64,000 bases of DNA from Pseudonocardia petroleophila (GTDB lineage: Bacteria; Actinomycetota; Actinomycetes; Mycobacteriales; Pseudonocardiaceae), in NCBI RefSeq assembly GCF_014235185.1, contig NZ_CP060131.1, positions 6,021,501-6,085,500 of the forward strand. The letters are read 5' to 3'. Position numbers and translations under genes: made by a program. Below are positions 40,198-49,547 of the stretch, piece by piece (position 1 is the stretch's first letter; every line of letters begins with the position of its first letter). The notes below the pieces were generated by a model. It did no database searches, had not been told where the DNA came from, and saw only the letters and a list, made by a program, of their open reading frames with translations.

Positions 40198-42993
40198 TCA
40201 GCCCAGGCGGCGGGGCCCCCCGTCGTTGCGGGTGGGCGGGGGTCCGAGCACGATCCTGGCGCCGGTGACGAACACCCCGGAGGCCGAGGCCAGCACCGGG
40301 TCGAGCGCGAGCGAACGCACCTCGGGCAGCTCCTCGGCGATCTTCCCGACGCGCAGGACGAGCTGCTCCAACGCGGCGAGGTCGGTGGGTTCGCTGCCCC
40401 GGTACCCGGCCAGCAGCGGGGCCGCCCGCGGGCTGCGGACCAGCGCCGCCGCGTCGACGTCGGACACGGGGACCACCCGGAACGCGCGGTCGCCGAGCAG
40501 CTCGGTGGCCACCCCGGACAGCCCGAAGGACAGCAGTGAGCCGAACGACGGGTCCTCGACGACCTCCAGCACGCAGGACAGACCCTTGACCGCCATCCGC
40601 TGCACGTAGACCTCGTCGTCGCCGGTGAGGGCGACCAGGTCGTCGACGGCCCGGCGGACCCCTGGCCCGGTGCCGATGTCCAGGCGCACCCCGACCAGGT
40701 CGGTGCGGTGTCGCCACCGGTCGCCGACCGCCTTGATCGCCACGGGGTAGCCCAGCTCGTCGGCCGCGGCGACCGCCTCGTCGGCGCCCCGCGCCCGCCG
40801 GAACGGGGTGACCGGGATGCCGAAGCAGTCGAGCAGGGCCACCGCCGACTCGTCGTCGAGCCGGCCGGCCGGCAGCGTCGCGACCAGCTCGCGGGCGCGC
40901 TCGAGATCGAGCCCCTCGGGCGTGACGAACTCCCCCACCGGCCGCGACCGCCAGCGGGCGTAGCGCGAGACCCGCGAGAGGGCGGCCACCGCCCGCTCCG
41001 GGCTCGGGAAGCTCGGCACCGACCCGGCACCGGGAGAGCCGTCGGGGCCGGGCAGGGCGAGCTCGGCGGGCACGCCCTCGACCGCCAGGAACACCGCGAC
41101 GACCGGCTTCCCGGACCCCTCCACCGCGGCCCGCAGCGCGCGGGCGTACTCGGCGCCGGGGGTGGCGACCGGCGGGACGAAGACCGCGACGAGCGCGTCG
41201 CACTGGTCGCCCTGCACCGCGTTCGCCACGGCCGCGGCGAACTGCTCGGGGGTCGCGGCGGCCCCGACGTCGACGGCCTCCCCCACCGGGTCCAGCCCGG
41301 AGTCGAGCAGCCCGTCGGTGACCAGCAGCCCCAGTGCGGTGGAGTTGCCCACGACGGCGACGCGCGGCCCGTCGGGCAGCGGCTGGTAGGCCAACAGCAG
41401 TGCGGTGTCGAACAGCTCGGAGAGCGTCTCGACCCGGATCACCCCGGACTGCTCGAACAGCACCTTCACGCTGGCGTCGTCGATCGGGGCGGAGACCTCG
41501 GCGTGCGCCGCGATCGGCGCCGAGTGCCGCCCGCTCTTGACCGCCACGATCGGCTTGGTGCGGGCCAGCCGGCGCGCGAGCCGGCCGAACTTGCGCGGGT
41601 TGCCGAAGGTCTCCAGGTAGAGCAGCACGACGTCGGTGGCCGGGTCGGTCTGCCAGTACTGGAGCAGGTCGTTGCCGGACAGGTCGGCCCGGTTGCCCGC
41701 CGAGACGAACGTGGAGAGCCCGAGCCCGCGCTCCTTGGCCGCGGCGAGGATCGCGATGCCGAGCGCGCCGGACTGCGAGAAGAACCCGACCCGCCCGCGC
41801 CCGGGCAGCGTCGGCGCCAGCGTGGCGTTGAGGCGCACCTCCGGATCGGTGTTGGCCACGCCGAGCGCGTTGGGCCCGATCACCCGCATGCCGTGCGCCC
41901 TGGCCTCCTCCACCAGCCGGCGCTGGGCCCCGGAGCCGTCGGCCCCGGCCTCCGCGAACCCCGCACTGACCACGACGAGCGCCTTGACCCCCTTGGCCAG
42001 GCAGGAGTCCATCACCTCGTCGACCCCCGCGGCGGGCACGGCCACCACCGCCAGGTCGACGTCGTCGGGGATGTCGGTGACCGACGGGTAGGCCCGGACC
42101 CCGCGCACCGATCGCGCCTCGGAGTTGACGGGGTAGACCGGCCCGGTGAAGTTGCCGCGCAGTAGGTTGGAGAACACCGCGTGGCCGATCTTGGACGGGT
42201 CGGTGGACGCCCCGATCACCGCCACCGAGGTGGGGTGCAGCACGTTGTGCACGCTGCGGGCCTCGGCGCGCTGCTCGCGGGAGTCGCGCACCGCCAGCGA
42301 CTTCTCCGTGGGGTCGATGTCGAACTCCAGGTGCAGCACGCCGTCGGCGAACGCCCGGCTCACCTGGTAGCCGGCCTGCCGGAACACCCGCACCATCGCG
42401 TGGTTCTCGACCAGCACCTCGGCCTCGAACCGGCGCAGCCCGTTCTCCCGGGCCGCGGCGGCGAGGTGCTCGAGCAGTATCGAGCCGAGGCCGCGGCCCT
42501 GGTGGGTGTCGCGGGCGACGAAGGCCACCTCCGCGGAGTCGATGGCGTCGGTGCCGGTGGTGCCGCCGGGCCCGCCGTCGCCGGGCAGTCCCTCGTACCG
42601 GCCGACGGCGATGATCTCGTCGCCCAGCAGGCAGATGAACGCGACCCGCGCGCGGTGGTCGACCTCGGTGAACCGCTTGAGGTCGCGCGGCGCGATGCGC
42701 GGGTAGGGCCCGAAGAAGCGCAGGTAGCGGGTGCGCTCGGACAGGCTCTCGTGGAACCGGAGCAGTGCGTCGGCGTCGGAGGGCAGGATCGGGCGCAGGT
42801 GCACGATCCCGCCGTCGGAGGCGACGACGTCGGCCTCCCAGTGCCGCGGGTACCCGGGTGCGGCCGGGGGCGTGCCGGGCGCCGCACCGGTGGTGTCGGG
42901 CTCGGCGGGATCCGCGGAGATCTCGCCCGGTGCGGGATCGGCGGTCGGCGGGTCGGTCGCGTCGGTCGGTGCGGCACCCGGGGAGCGGGTCAT
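40198..42993 (-). CDS. Pat-type protein lysine acetyltransferase: GNAT domain fused to ADP-forming acyl-CoA synthetase-like domains
   Basis: A 931-residue fusion. After an Ala/Pro-rich N-terminus (about 50 residues) comes a GNAT domain (residues about 60-220: VHLRPILPSDADALLRFHESLS, DTHQGRGLGSILLEHLAAAA). It is followed by CoA-binding (LHPTSVAVIGASTDPSKIGHAVF), succinyl-CoA-synthetase-like (FSQSGALGIAILAAA, VAVKSGRH) and ATP-grasp domains (LGYPVAIKAVGDRWRHRTD). GNAT-first order is the actinobacterial form; Salmonella Pat has the reverse. Such enzymes acetylate the catalytic lysine of acyl-CoA synthetases. It lies 28 bp after acuC in one operon. Confidence 0.9.
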   Translation of the reverse strand: MTRSPGAAPTDATDPPTADPAPGEISADPAEPDTTGAAPGTPPAAPGYPRHWEADVVASDGGIVHLRPILPSDADALLRFHESLSERTRYLRFFGPYPRIAPRDLKRFTEVDHRARVAFICLLGDEIIAVGRYEGLPGDGGPGGTTGTDAIDSAEVAFVARDTHQGRGLGSILLEHLAAAARENGLRRFEAEVLVENHAMVRVFRQAGYQVSRAFADGVLHLEFDIDPTEKSLAVRDSREQRAEARSVHNVLHPTSVAVIGASTDPSKIGHAVFSNLLRGNFTGPVYPVNSEARSVRGVRAYPSVTDIPDDVDLAVVAVPAAGVDEVMDSCLAKGVKALVVVSAGFAEAGADGSGAQRRLVEEARAHGMRVIGPNALGVANTDPEVRLNATLAPTLPGRGRVGFFSQSGALGIAILAAAKERGLGLSTFVSAGNRADLSGNDLLQYWQTDPATDVVLLYLETFGNPRKFGRLARRLARTKPIVAVKSGRHSAPIAAHAEVSAPIDDASVKVLFEQSGVIRVETLSELFDTALLLAYQPLPDGPRVAVVGNSTALGLLVTDGLLDSGLDPVGEAVDVGAAATPEQFAAAVANAVQGDQCDALVAVFVPPVATPGAEYARALRAAVEGSGKPVVAVFLAVEGVPAELALPGPDGSPGAGSVPSFPSPERAVAALSRVSRYARWRSRPVGEFVTPEGLDLERARELVATLPAGRLDDESAVALLDCFGIPVTPFRRARGADEAVAAADELGYPVAIKAVGDRWRHRTDLVGVRLDIGTGPGVRRAVDDLVALTGDDEVYVQRMAVKGLSCVLEVVEDPSFGSLLSFGLSGVATELLGDRAFRVVPVSDVDAAALVRSPRAAPLLAGYRGSEPTDLAALEQLVLRVGKIAEELPEVRSLALDPVLASASGVFVTGARIVLGPPPTRNDGGPRRLG

Positions 42994-43021
42994 GGCAGGG
43001 GGTCCTGTCGGGTGGGCCGCG

Positions 43022-44194
43022 TCAGTCGCGCGGATCGTCGGGATCGAGGCCGTGCAGCGGGAACACCGCACGGCGGGTCTCCAGGATGGCGGTGTCGACC
43101 CGGTCGGCGATGTCGTCGCCCCACCGCGCGAAGGACGGGTCGGCACCGTCGGTCATCGCCGTGGGCAGGGGGTGGCGGGTGAGGCCCGCGGTGTGCGCGA
43201 CCCAGTCGGCGGGCAGCGGACGGGCCGGGTCGACGTCGCGGTCGAGTGCGGTGGCGAGCAGGTGGGTCCACGAGCGGGGCACGACCCGGAACAGCGAGTA
43301 GCCGCCCCCGCCGAGCACCAGCCACTTGCCGCCGGCGGTGGTCTCGGCCAGGTCGCGCAGGGAGTGGTAGATCGCCCGCTGGCCGTCGACCGACAGCTCC
43401 AGGTTGGCCAGCGGGTCGTCGGAGTGGGTGTCGGCGCCGCACTCGGTGACCAGCACCTGCGGCCGGAAGGACTCCAGCAGCGACGGCACCACCGCGTGGA
43501 AGGCCCGCAACCAGCCGGCGTCGCCGGTGCCGGGCGGCAGCGGCACGTTCACGGCGTAGCCCGCGCCGTCGCCCTTCCCGTACTCCCCGGGCCAGCCGGT
43601 GCCCGGCCAGAGCGTGAGGGGGTGCTGGTGCATCGAGATCGTCATCACGCGCGGGTCGTCGTAGAACGCGGCCTGCACCCCGTCGCCGTGGTGGACGTCG
43701 ACGTCGACGTAGGCGATCCGCTCGTAGCCCTGCTCCAGCAGCCACGCGATCGCGACCGAGCAGTCGTTGTAGACGCAGAACCCGGCGGCGCGGTCGGCCA
43801 TCGCGTGGTGCAGCCCGCCCGCGAGGTTGACGGCGCGGTCGGCCCGGCCCTCGGCGATCGTCTGCGCCGCGAGCACCGACCCGCCCGCGATCAGCGCGCT
43901 CGCCTCGTGCATCCCCAGGAAGATCGGGTTGTCGTCGGTGCCCAGGCCGTGCCCGACGCCCCACGGCTCGTGCGGGGCGCTGCGCACCGCCGTGAGGTAG
44001 GACGGCGTGTGCACGCGCGTCAGGTCCTCGTCGGTGGCCGGCTCCGGCGTGAGGGTCTCGACGCCGTCGAGCACGCCGAGCCCGGCGGCCAGGCGCATCG
44101 TCAGGTCGAGGCGCACGGGGTTGAGCGGGTGGTCGTCGGAGAGCTGGTAGCTCAGGAAGTCCGGCGTCCAGACCACCGAGGTGCGGGGGCTCAT
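43022..44194 (-). CDS. acuC: AcuC-type histone-deacetylase-family protein lysine deacetylase
   Basis: A 390-residue class I/II-like zinc deacetylase. Active-site pieces are NLAGGLHHAMADRAAGFCVYND (tandem His charge relay), YVDVDVHHGDGVQAAFY (zinc Asp/His) and VTECGADTHSDDPL. AcuC reverses acetylation of acetyl-CoA synthetase without NAD+, unlike CobB. The ATG overlaps the sulfurtransferase stop as ATGA, and the acetyltransferase follows, so modifier and eraser are co-expressed. Length is normal. Confidence 0.93.
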   Translation of the reverse strand: MSPRTSVVWTPDFLSYQLSDDHPLNPVRLDLTMRLAAGLGVLDGVETLTPEPATDEDLTRVHTPSYLTAVRSAPHEPWGVGHGLGTDDNPIFLGMHEASALIAGGSVLAAQTIAEGRADRAVNLAGGLHHAMADRAAGFCVYNDCSVAIAWLLEQGYERIAYVDVDVHHGDGVQAAFYDDPRVMTISMHQHPLTLWPGTGWPGEYGKGDGAGYAVNVPLPPGTGDAGWLRAFHAVVPSLLESFRPQVLVTECGADTHSDDPLANLELSVDGQRAIYHSLRDLAETTAGGKWLVLGGGGYSLFRVVPRSWTHLLATALDRDVDPARPLPADWVAHTAGLTRHPLPTAMTDGADPSFARWGDDIADRVDTAILETRRAVFPLHGLDPDDPRD

Positions 44195-45096
44195 GAGTCA
44201 CGACCGTAGGCGGGTGCGTCGCCGGTGGCCACCGGTCGCCCGAGGGCGCACCAGTTGGACCACGAGCCGACGTAGAGCGCCGCGGGGTCGGCGGGCGGCC
44301 GCACCCCGGCGTGCTCGGCGGCGAGCACCAGCGCCGCGGCCGTGACGCCCGACCCGCAGTACGCCGCGACCGGCGCCCCGGCGCGGACCCCGAGCGCCTC
44401 CAGCCGCGCGGCCAGCTCGGCCGGCGACGGCCAGAACCCGTCCGCCCCGAGCAGCTCCGCCGCGGGGAGGTTGACCGCCCCCGGGACGTGCCCGGCCACC
44501 GGGTCCAGCGGCTCGGTCTCGCCGCGGAAGCGGGGCCCGGAGCGCGCGTCCAGCAGCACCCCGTCGGCGTCGACCACCGCCACCGCGCCGTCGGCGTCGA
44601 GCACGGGCATGCCGCCGGGCCGCACCGCGACGTCCCCGGCGACCGGCGGCGTCGGGTCGGCGGTGACCGGGAGCCCGGCCGCGACCCAGGCCGCCCAGCC
44701 GCCGTCGAGCACCTGCACCCGCTCCGCGGGCAGCCCCGCCCAGCGCAGCAGCCACCACGCGCGGCCGGCCATCGTCGCGTCGCCGTGGTCGAGCACGACG
44801 ACCCGCGAGCCGTCGCGGACCCCGGCGCCGCGCAGCGCGTCCTGCAGGCGCCCCGGCTCGGGCAGCGGATGGCGCCCCGCCGGGCCGGGCGCGGAGGCGA
44901 GATCGGTGTCGAGGTCGAGGTACACCGACCCCGGGACGTGCGCGGCCGCGTACTCCTCGCGACCGGGCGGGCCGCCCGGACCGGCCACCGGCGGGCGGCG
45001 GACGTCGATCACCACGGGACGCGGGGCGTCGGACGGGGCGCGGAGGAGCGCGGCCAGCTCGGCCGGGCGGATCAGCGGGCTCGTTGCTGCAGGCAC
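44191..45096 (-). CDS. Sulfurtransferase (two-domain rhodanese)
   Basis: A 301-residue tandem rhodanese. The inactive N-terminal domain has VVIDVRRPPVAG, HVPGSVYLDLDTDL and VVVLDHGDATMAGRAWWLLRWAG; the C-terminal domain has LLDARSGPRFRGETEPLDPVAGHVPGAVNLP and the catalytic cysteine loop YCGSGVTAAAL. It transfers sulfane sulfur from thiosulfate or 3-mercaptopyruvate. It is first in the acuC-pat operon, an unexpected partner. GTG 45096 was chosen as the only good start near the divergent dtxR promoter. Confidence 0.92.
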   Translation of the reverse strand: MPAATSPLIRPAELAALLRAPSDAPRPVVIDVRRPPVAGPGGPPGREEYAAAHVPGSVYLDLDTDLASAPGPAGRHPLPEPGRLQDALRGAGVRDGSRVVVLDHGDATMAGRAWWLLRWAGLPAERVQVLDGGWAAWVAAGLPVTADPTPPVAGDVAVRPGGMPVLDADGAVAVVDADGVLLDARSGPRFRGETEPLDPVAGHVPGAVNLPAAELLGADGFWPSPAELAARLEALGVRAGAPVAAYCGSGVTAAALVLAAEHAGVRPPADPAALYVGSWSNWCALGRPVATGDAPAYGRDS

Positions 45097-45157
45097 GGGC
45101 CCATCCTGCCCCGCGGGCGGTCCGGGATGCGGAACGACCGCGGCGGCGTTGCCCGGA

Positions 45158-45163
45158 TACGAT
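45158..45163 (+). promoter_or_regulatory. Predicted -10 box of the dtxR-galE operon
   Basis: TACGAT lies 24 bases before the GTG start of dtxR; GAAGGGG (45174-45180) follows as ribosome-binding site. No clear -35 is visible. Confidence 0.4.
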
Positions 45164-45186
45164 GGACGGCGACGAAGGGGCCGAGT

Positions 45187-45894
45187 GTGAACGAGCTCAT
45201 CGATACCACCGAGATGTACCTCCGCACGATCTACGAGCTGGAGGAGGAGGGCGTCGTGCCGCTGCGGGCACGGATCGCCGAGCGGCTGGGCCAGAGCGGC
45301 CCGACCGTGAGCCAGACCGTGGCGCGCATGGAGCGCGACGGTCTGGTCGTGGTGGCGGGTGACCGCCACCTGGAGCTCACCGACGCCGGCCGGTCGCGGG
45401 CCGTGGCCGTGATGCGCAAGCACCGCCTGGCCGAGCGCCTGCTCACCGACGTGATCGGGCTGGAGTGGGAGCTGGTGCACGCCGAGGCGTGCCGCTGGGA
45501 GCACGTGATGAGCGACGCCGTGGAGCGCAAGCTCGTGGCCCTGCTCGACAACCCCACGATCTCCCCCTACGGCAACCCGATCCCCGGCCTCGACGAGCTG
45601 GCGCAGCACCGGTCGGCCCCCGGCGGCCCGCCCACCCTCGAGGTGGGACTGCAGCGGCTCGACGAGTTCGCGCGCCGCGGCGGCGGCACCGTGGAGGTGC
45701 GCCGGATCGCCGAGCACGTGCAGATGGACGCCACGCTCATGGCGGAGCTGAAGGGCTCGGGCATCGTGCCCGGTCACGACGTGCAGGTGCACTCCATCTC
45801 CCGCTTCGGTGACGCCGTGCCCGTCACCTCCGAGGGCGAGGGATCGTCGGTGGCGCCCCTCATCGCGCACGCGGTGCTGGTGCGGGCGCGGTAG
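45187..45894 (+). CDS. ideR: DtxR/IdeR-type iron-dependent regulator
   Basis: A 235-residue three-domain DtxR/IdeR protein. The opening NELIDTTEMYLRTIYELEEEGV and the helix-turn-helix RARIAERLGQSGPTVSQTVARMERDGL are close to mycobacterial IdeR. Metal ligands lie in VHAEACRWEHVMSDAVERKL (Cys, Glu, His) and LAERLLTDVIGL. The SH3-like third domain is at the C-terminus. It represses iron-uptake genes when Fe2+ is bound. A galE gene follows 51 bp downstream, the arrangement also known for corynebacterial dtxR-galE. Confidence 0.93.
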   Translation: MNELIDTTEMYLRTIYELEEEGVVPLRARIAERLGQSGPTVSQTVARMERDGLVVVAGDRHLELTDAGRSRAVAVMRKHRLAERLLTDVIGLEWELVHAEACRWEHVMSDAVERKLVALLDNPTISPYGNPIPGLDELAQHRSAPGGPPTLEVGLQRLDEFARRGGGTVEVRRIAEHVQMDATLMAELKGSGIVPGHDVQVHSISRFGDAVPVTSEGEGSSVAPLIAHAVLVRAR

Positions 45895-45945
45895 TCCCGT
45901 CGTGGGACGGTGTGCCCGACCCGAACCCGTCCCAGGAGGAGTTCC

Positions 45946-46908
45946 GTGAAGCTGCTCGTCACCGGCGGCGCCGGCTACATCGGCAGCGTGTGCGCCGCGC
46001 ACCTGGTCGCCGCGGGCCACGACGTGACCGTGCTCGACGACCTGTCGACCGGGCACCGCGACGCGGTGCCCGACGGGGCCGCGTTCGTCGAGGGTGACGT
46101 GGGCGAGGCGGCGGGCGACGTGCTCGCCGCGGGCTTCGACGGGGTGCTGCACTTCGCGGCCCGATCCCTGGTCGGCGAGTCGGTGCACCGCCCGGAGCTC
46201 TACTGGTCGGGCAACGTGGTGGCCTCGCTGCGGCTGCTGGAGGCGATCCGCGCGCACGGCACCCCGCGGCTGGTGTTCTCCTCCACCGCCGCCACCTACG
46301 GCGAGCCCGCGCAGGTGCCGATCCGGGAGGACGCGCCGACCCGGCCGACCAACCCCTACGGCGCGAGCAAGCTCACCATCGACCACGCCATCACCTCCTA
46401 CGCCGCCGCCCACGGGCTGGCCGCGGTGAGCCTGCGGTACTTCAACGTGGGCGGCGCGCACGGTCGCTTCGGCGAGCGCCACGGCACCGAGACCCACCTG
46501 ATCCCGATCGTGCTGCAGGTGGCGGCCGGGGTGCGGGACTCGGTGCAGGTCTTCGGCGACGACTGGCCCACCCCCGACGGCACCTGCGTCCGCGACTACG
46601 TGCACGTCGACGACCTGGCCGCGGCGCACCTGCTCGCCCTCGACCACGCGACGGCCGGCACGCACGCCGTCTACAACCTGGGCAGCGGCACCGGGTTCTC
46701 GGTGCGCGAGGTGATCGACACCTGCCGCGAGGTGACCGGGCACCCGATCCCGGCGGTGACCGCGCCCCGCCGCGACGGCGACCCGGCCGTGCTCGTGGCC
46801 TCCAGCGAGGCCATCACCGCCGCGCTGGGCTGGTCGCGGGCGCACACGGGCCTGCGGTCGATCGTGGCCGACGCGTGGCGCTTCGCCCAGGAGCAGCTGC
46901 CCGTCTGA
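45946..46908 (+). CDS. galE: UDP-glucose 4-epimerase GalE
   Basis: A 320-residue extended SDR: VTGGAGYIGS at the N-terminus binds NAD, SSTAATYGEP supplies the catalytic Ser/Thr, and NPYGASKLTID the Tyr-x-x-x-Lys pair. VRDYVHVDDLAAAHLLAL is the conserved C-terminal substrate region. It interconverts UDP-glucose and UDP-galactose for cell-wall arabinogalactan and polysaccharide. GTG 45946 is preceded by a strong AGGAGG (45934-45940). Confidence 0.94.
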   Translation: MKLLVTGGAGYIGSVCAAHLVAAGHDVTVLDDLSTGHRDAVPDGAAFVEGDVGEAAGDVLAAGFDGVLHFAARSLVGESVHRPELYWSGNVVASLRLLEAIRAHGTPRLVFSSTAATYGEPAQVPIREDAPTRPTNPYGASKLTIDHAITSYAAAHGLAAVSLRYFNVGGAHGRFGERHGTETHLIPIVLQVAAGVRDSVQVFGDDWPTPDGTCVRDYVHVDDLAAAHLLALDHATAGTHAVYNLGSGTGFSVREVIDTCREVTGHPIPAVTAPRRDGDPAVLVASSEAITAALGWSRAHTGLRSIVADAWRFAQEQLPV

Positions 46909-46913
46909 CCCGC

Positions 46914-47915
46914 TCACGGCCGCCCGCCGAGCAGGGCCTCGCGGATCTCCGCGGGCCGCAGCGGGACCGACGCCGCCGACCGCAGCAGCCGCGTGAGGCG
47001 GTGCCCGGGCCAGCTGCGCTCGGCGCGGTCGAGCGCGACGTTGGCCAGCGCCCCCTCCCCGCGCAGCAGCGCGGTGGCCGCGAGCAGCGCCGCGGGCTCG
47101 GCCGCCTCGGGGTCGGGCAGCTCCCGGCACAGCGCCGCCCACAGCGCCTCGGCGCCCGGGAGGCCACCGGGGTCGTGCGCACAGCGCCGCAGCACCGCGT
47201 CGCGCACCGTCGGGCGGGTGAGGGCGGCGGCCAGCGCGACGGCCCGGGTGTCGTCGATCACGCAGCGGCCCGCTGCGGACTCGGCGAGCGCCGCGTCGAG
47301 CGCGGCGAGGTGGACGGCGTCGTCGTCGACCGGACCGCCGGGACCGGCCGACGCGACCAGCAGACCCTCCCGGCGGCGGATCGCGATCCCGTCGACCGGT
47401 TCGACGAGCCGGAGCAGCTCGTCGCGACTTCCCCGCAGCACCGCCCCCGCCAGCACCGCGGCGGCGGCGAGCTCGGTGCCGGCCGGGTCGGGCAGCACCC
47501 CGGTGCACGCGCACTCGCCGAAGCAGCCCCAGCGCCCGCCGCCGTCGGTGTGCTCGGCCCACACCGCGGTGTGCACGGTGACGCCGTGGTCGTCGAGCGT
47601 CTCGACCGCGACGTCGACCACGTCGGTGCGCCGCCGCGCCCCCGCCCCCACGACGACGACCGCCGCCCCGACCGGATCGTCGGTGCACAGCGTGGCGGCG
47701 GCGTGCCGCACCACGTCGGGGACCTGCGGGGGCGGGGGCAGGTCGACCCGCAGCGTCAACCCGATCCGGCGCCCGGACGGGCCTCCGGTGGCGACGAGCA
47801 CGAGCGACTCGCGGGGCCGGAACCCGAGCATCACGGGCACCGCGGCGACGAGATCGGCCGGGCGGCCCAGGCGCAGCAGGGTGGGCGCGGGACCGGCGAC
47901 GGGGGTGGAGGTCAT
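46914..47915 (-). CDS. DUF4192 domain-containing protein
   Basis: A 333-residue protein of the actinobacterial DUF4192 family: RLGRPADLVAAVPVMLGFRPRESLVLVA opening, VVVVGAGARRRTDVVDVAVETLDDHGV, an aspartate-glycine rich middle with a CFGECACTG cysteine cluster, and a helical C-terminal half beginning about residue 200. The function is not known; the family is widespread and single-copy in actinobacteria. It is convergent with galE and divergent from the transhydrogenase gene. Confidence 0.88.
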   Translation of the reverse strand: MTSTPVAGPAPTLLRLGRPADLVAAVPVMLGFRPRESLVLVATGGPSGRRIGLTLRVDLPPPPQVPDVVRHAAATLCTDDPVGAAVVVVGAGARRRTDVVDVAVETLDDHGVTVHTAVWAEHTDGGGRWGCFGECACTGVLPDPAGTELAAAAVLAGAVLRGSRDELLRLVEPVDGIAIRRREGLLVASAGPGGPVDDDAVHLAALDAALAESAAGRCVIDDTRAVALAAALTRPTVRDAVLRRCAHDPGGLPGAEALWAALCRELPDPEAAEPAALLAATALLRGEGALANVALDRAERSWPGHRLTRLLRSAASVPLRPAEIREALLGGRP

Positions 47916-48063
47916 GGCGCCAGGGTCGGCACCGGGGGCCGTCCCGGCCAGGCCGTGATCGACATCCTGTGGACGGAGCCCCTGCGGGCGCCGGTCGCGG
48001 GCCCGTACCGGCCGGTTGTGGACAGCCCGGTCGCGGACGCGCCGGACCGTCGTCGTGCAGTGT

Positions 48064-48069
48064 TAACCT
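48064..48069 (+). promoter_or_regulatory. Predicted -10 box of the transhydrogenase gene
   Basis: TAACCT, within TGTTAACCT, lies 43 bases before the GTG at 48113. The 197-bp gap to DUF4192 shows no other clear element apart from one DnaA-box-like TTGTGGACA. Confidence 0.35.
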
Positions 48070-48112
48070 GCCCGGCTTGCCCGCGGGGCGCCCGGCCGCG
48101 ACGCTGGGCCCC

Positions 48113-49537
48113 GTGACCGACGAGACCACCGTGTACGACTACGACCTGCTGGTGATCGGATCCGGGCCGGGGGGCCAGAAGGCCGCGATCGCGGCGGCCA
48201 AGCTGGGCAAGCGCGTGGCGGTCGCCGAGCGCCGGCACATGATGGGCGGGGTCTGCGTCAACACGGGCACGATCCCGTCCAAGACGCTGCGCGAGGCCGT
48301 CCTCTACCTGACCGGGTTCGCCCAGCGCGACATGTACGGCGCGAGCTACCGCGTGAAGTCCGACATCACCATCGCCGACCTGCTCGCGCGCACCTCGCAC
48401 GTCGTCGGGCGCGAGGTGGAGATCATCCGCAACCAGCTCATGCGCAACCACGTCGACCTGCTCGGCGGCACCGCCCGGTTCGTCGACGAACACACCGTCA
48501 CGGTCCAGGGCGAGGTCCGCGGCGACCACAACACCGTCACCGCGGCGAACGTCGTCATCGCCACCGGCACCCGCCCCGCCCGCCCGCCGCAGGTGGAGTT
48601 CGACGACGACCACGTCATGGACTCCGACGGCGTCCTGGACATGCAGCGCGTCCCCGGCTCGCTCGTCGTGGTCGGCGCGGGCGTCATCGGCATCGAGTAC
48701 GCCTCGATGTTCGCGGCGCTGGGCACCCGCGTCACCGTCGTCGAGCGGCATCCGCAGATGCTCACCTTCTGCGACCCCGAGGTCGTCGAGTCGCTCAAGT
48801 TCCACCTGCGCGACCAGGCGGTGACCTTCCGCTTCGGGGAGGAGGTCGAGAAGGTCGAGATCACCGCCAAGGGCACGGTCACCAGCCTGGCCAGCGGCAA
48901 GCGGATCGCCGCCGACATGGTCATGTACTCCGCGGGCCGCCAGGGCGTGACCGACGAGCTCGACCTGGAGAAGGCGGGGCTGTCCGCGGACGAGCGCGGG
49001 CGGATCACCGTGGACGAGCAGTACCGCACGTCGGTGCCGCACATCTTCGCCGTGGGCGACGTCATCGGCTTCCCCGCGCTGGCCGCCACGAGCATGGACC
49101 AGGGCCGCCTCGCCGCCTACCACGCGTTCGACGAACCGGTCCGCGAGCTGCAGGAGCTCCAGCCGATCGGCATCTACACCGTGCCCGAGATCTCCTACTG
49201 CGGGAAGACCGAGGAGGAGCTGACGTCCGGCTCCGTCCCGTACGAGGTGGGCATCTCGCGCTACCGCGAGCTCGCCCGCGGGGCGATCGTCGGCGACTCC
49301 TACGGCATGCTCAAGCTGCTCGTCTCCACCGAGGACCGGACGCTGCTCGGCGTGCACGTGTTCGGCTCGGGCGCCACCGACCTCGTGCACATCGGGCAGG
49401 CGATCATGGGCTGCGGCGGCACCGTCGACTACCTCGTCGACACCGTGCTCAACTACCCGACGCTGTCGGAGGCCTACAAGGTCGCCGCGCTGGACGTCAC
49501 GAACAAGATCCGCGCGCTGGAGGCGTTCTCGGGCTGA
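48113..49537 (+). CDS. sthA: Soluble (Si-specific) NAD(P)+ transhydrogenase
   Basis: A 474-residue flavoprotein of the pyridine nucleotide-disulfide family: LLVIGSGPGGQKAAIAAAKLG (FAD), VVVGAGVIGIEYASMFAALG (NAD) and HIFAVGDVIGFPALAATSMDQG. The redox disulfide position reads GGVCVNTGTIPSKTLR, with Cys-x4-Thr instead of Cys-x4-Cys, which separates SthA from lipoamide dehydrogenase. It balances NADPH and NADH. Length matches E. coli SthA (466). Start GTG. Confidence 0.95.
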   Translation: MTDETTVYDYDLLVIGSGPGGQKAAIAAAKLGKRVAVAERRHMMGGVCVNTGTIPSKTLREAVLYLTGFAQRDMYGASYRVKSDITIADLLARTSHVVGREVEIIRNQLMRNHVDLLGGTARFVDEHTVTVQGEVRGDHNTVTAANVVIATGTRPARPPQVEFDDDHVMDSDGVLDMQRVPGSLVVVGAGVIGIEYASMFAALGTRVTVVERHPQMLTFCDPEVVESLKFHLRDQAVTFRFGEEVEKVEITAKGTVTSLASGKRIAADMVMYSAGRQGVTDELDLEKAGLSADERGRITVDEQYRTSVPHIFAVGDVIGFPALAATSMDQGRLAAYHAFDEPVRELQELQPIGIYTVPEISYCGKTEEELTSGSVPYEVGISRYRELARGAIVGDSYGMLKLLVSTEDRTLLGVHVFGSGATDLVHIGQAIMGCGGTVDYLVDTVLNYPTLSEAYKVAALDVTNKIRALEAFSG

Positions 49538-49547
49538 GGCCCGGGTC

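Noticed and set aside
48013..48024. A DnaA-box-like TTGTGGACA suggesting a replication origin
   Set aside because: Only single near-matches occur, with no cluster of boxes, no A+T-rich region and no dnaA or dnaN nearby.
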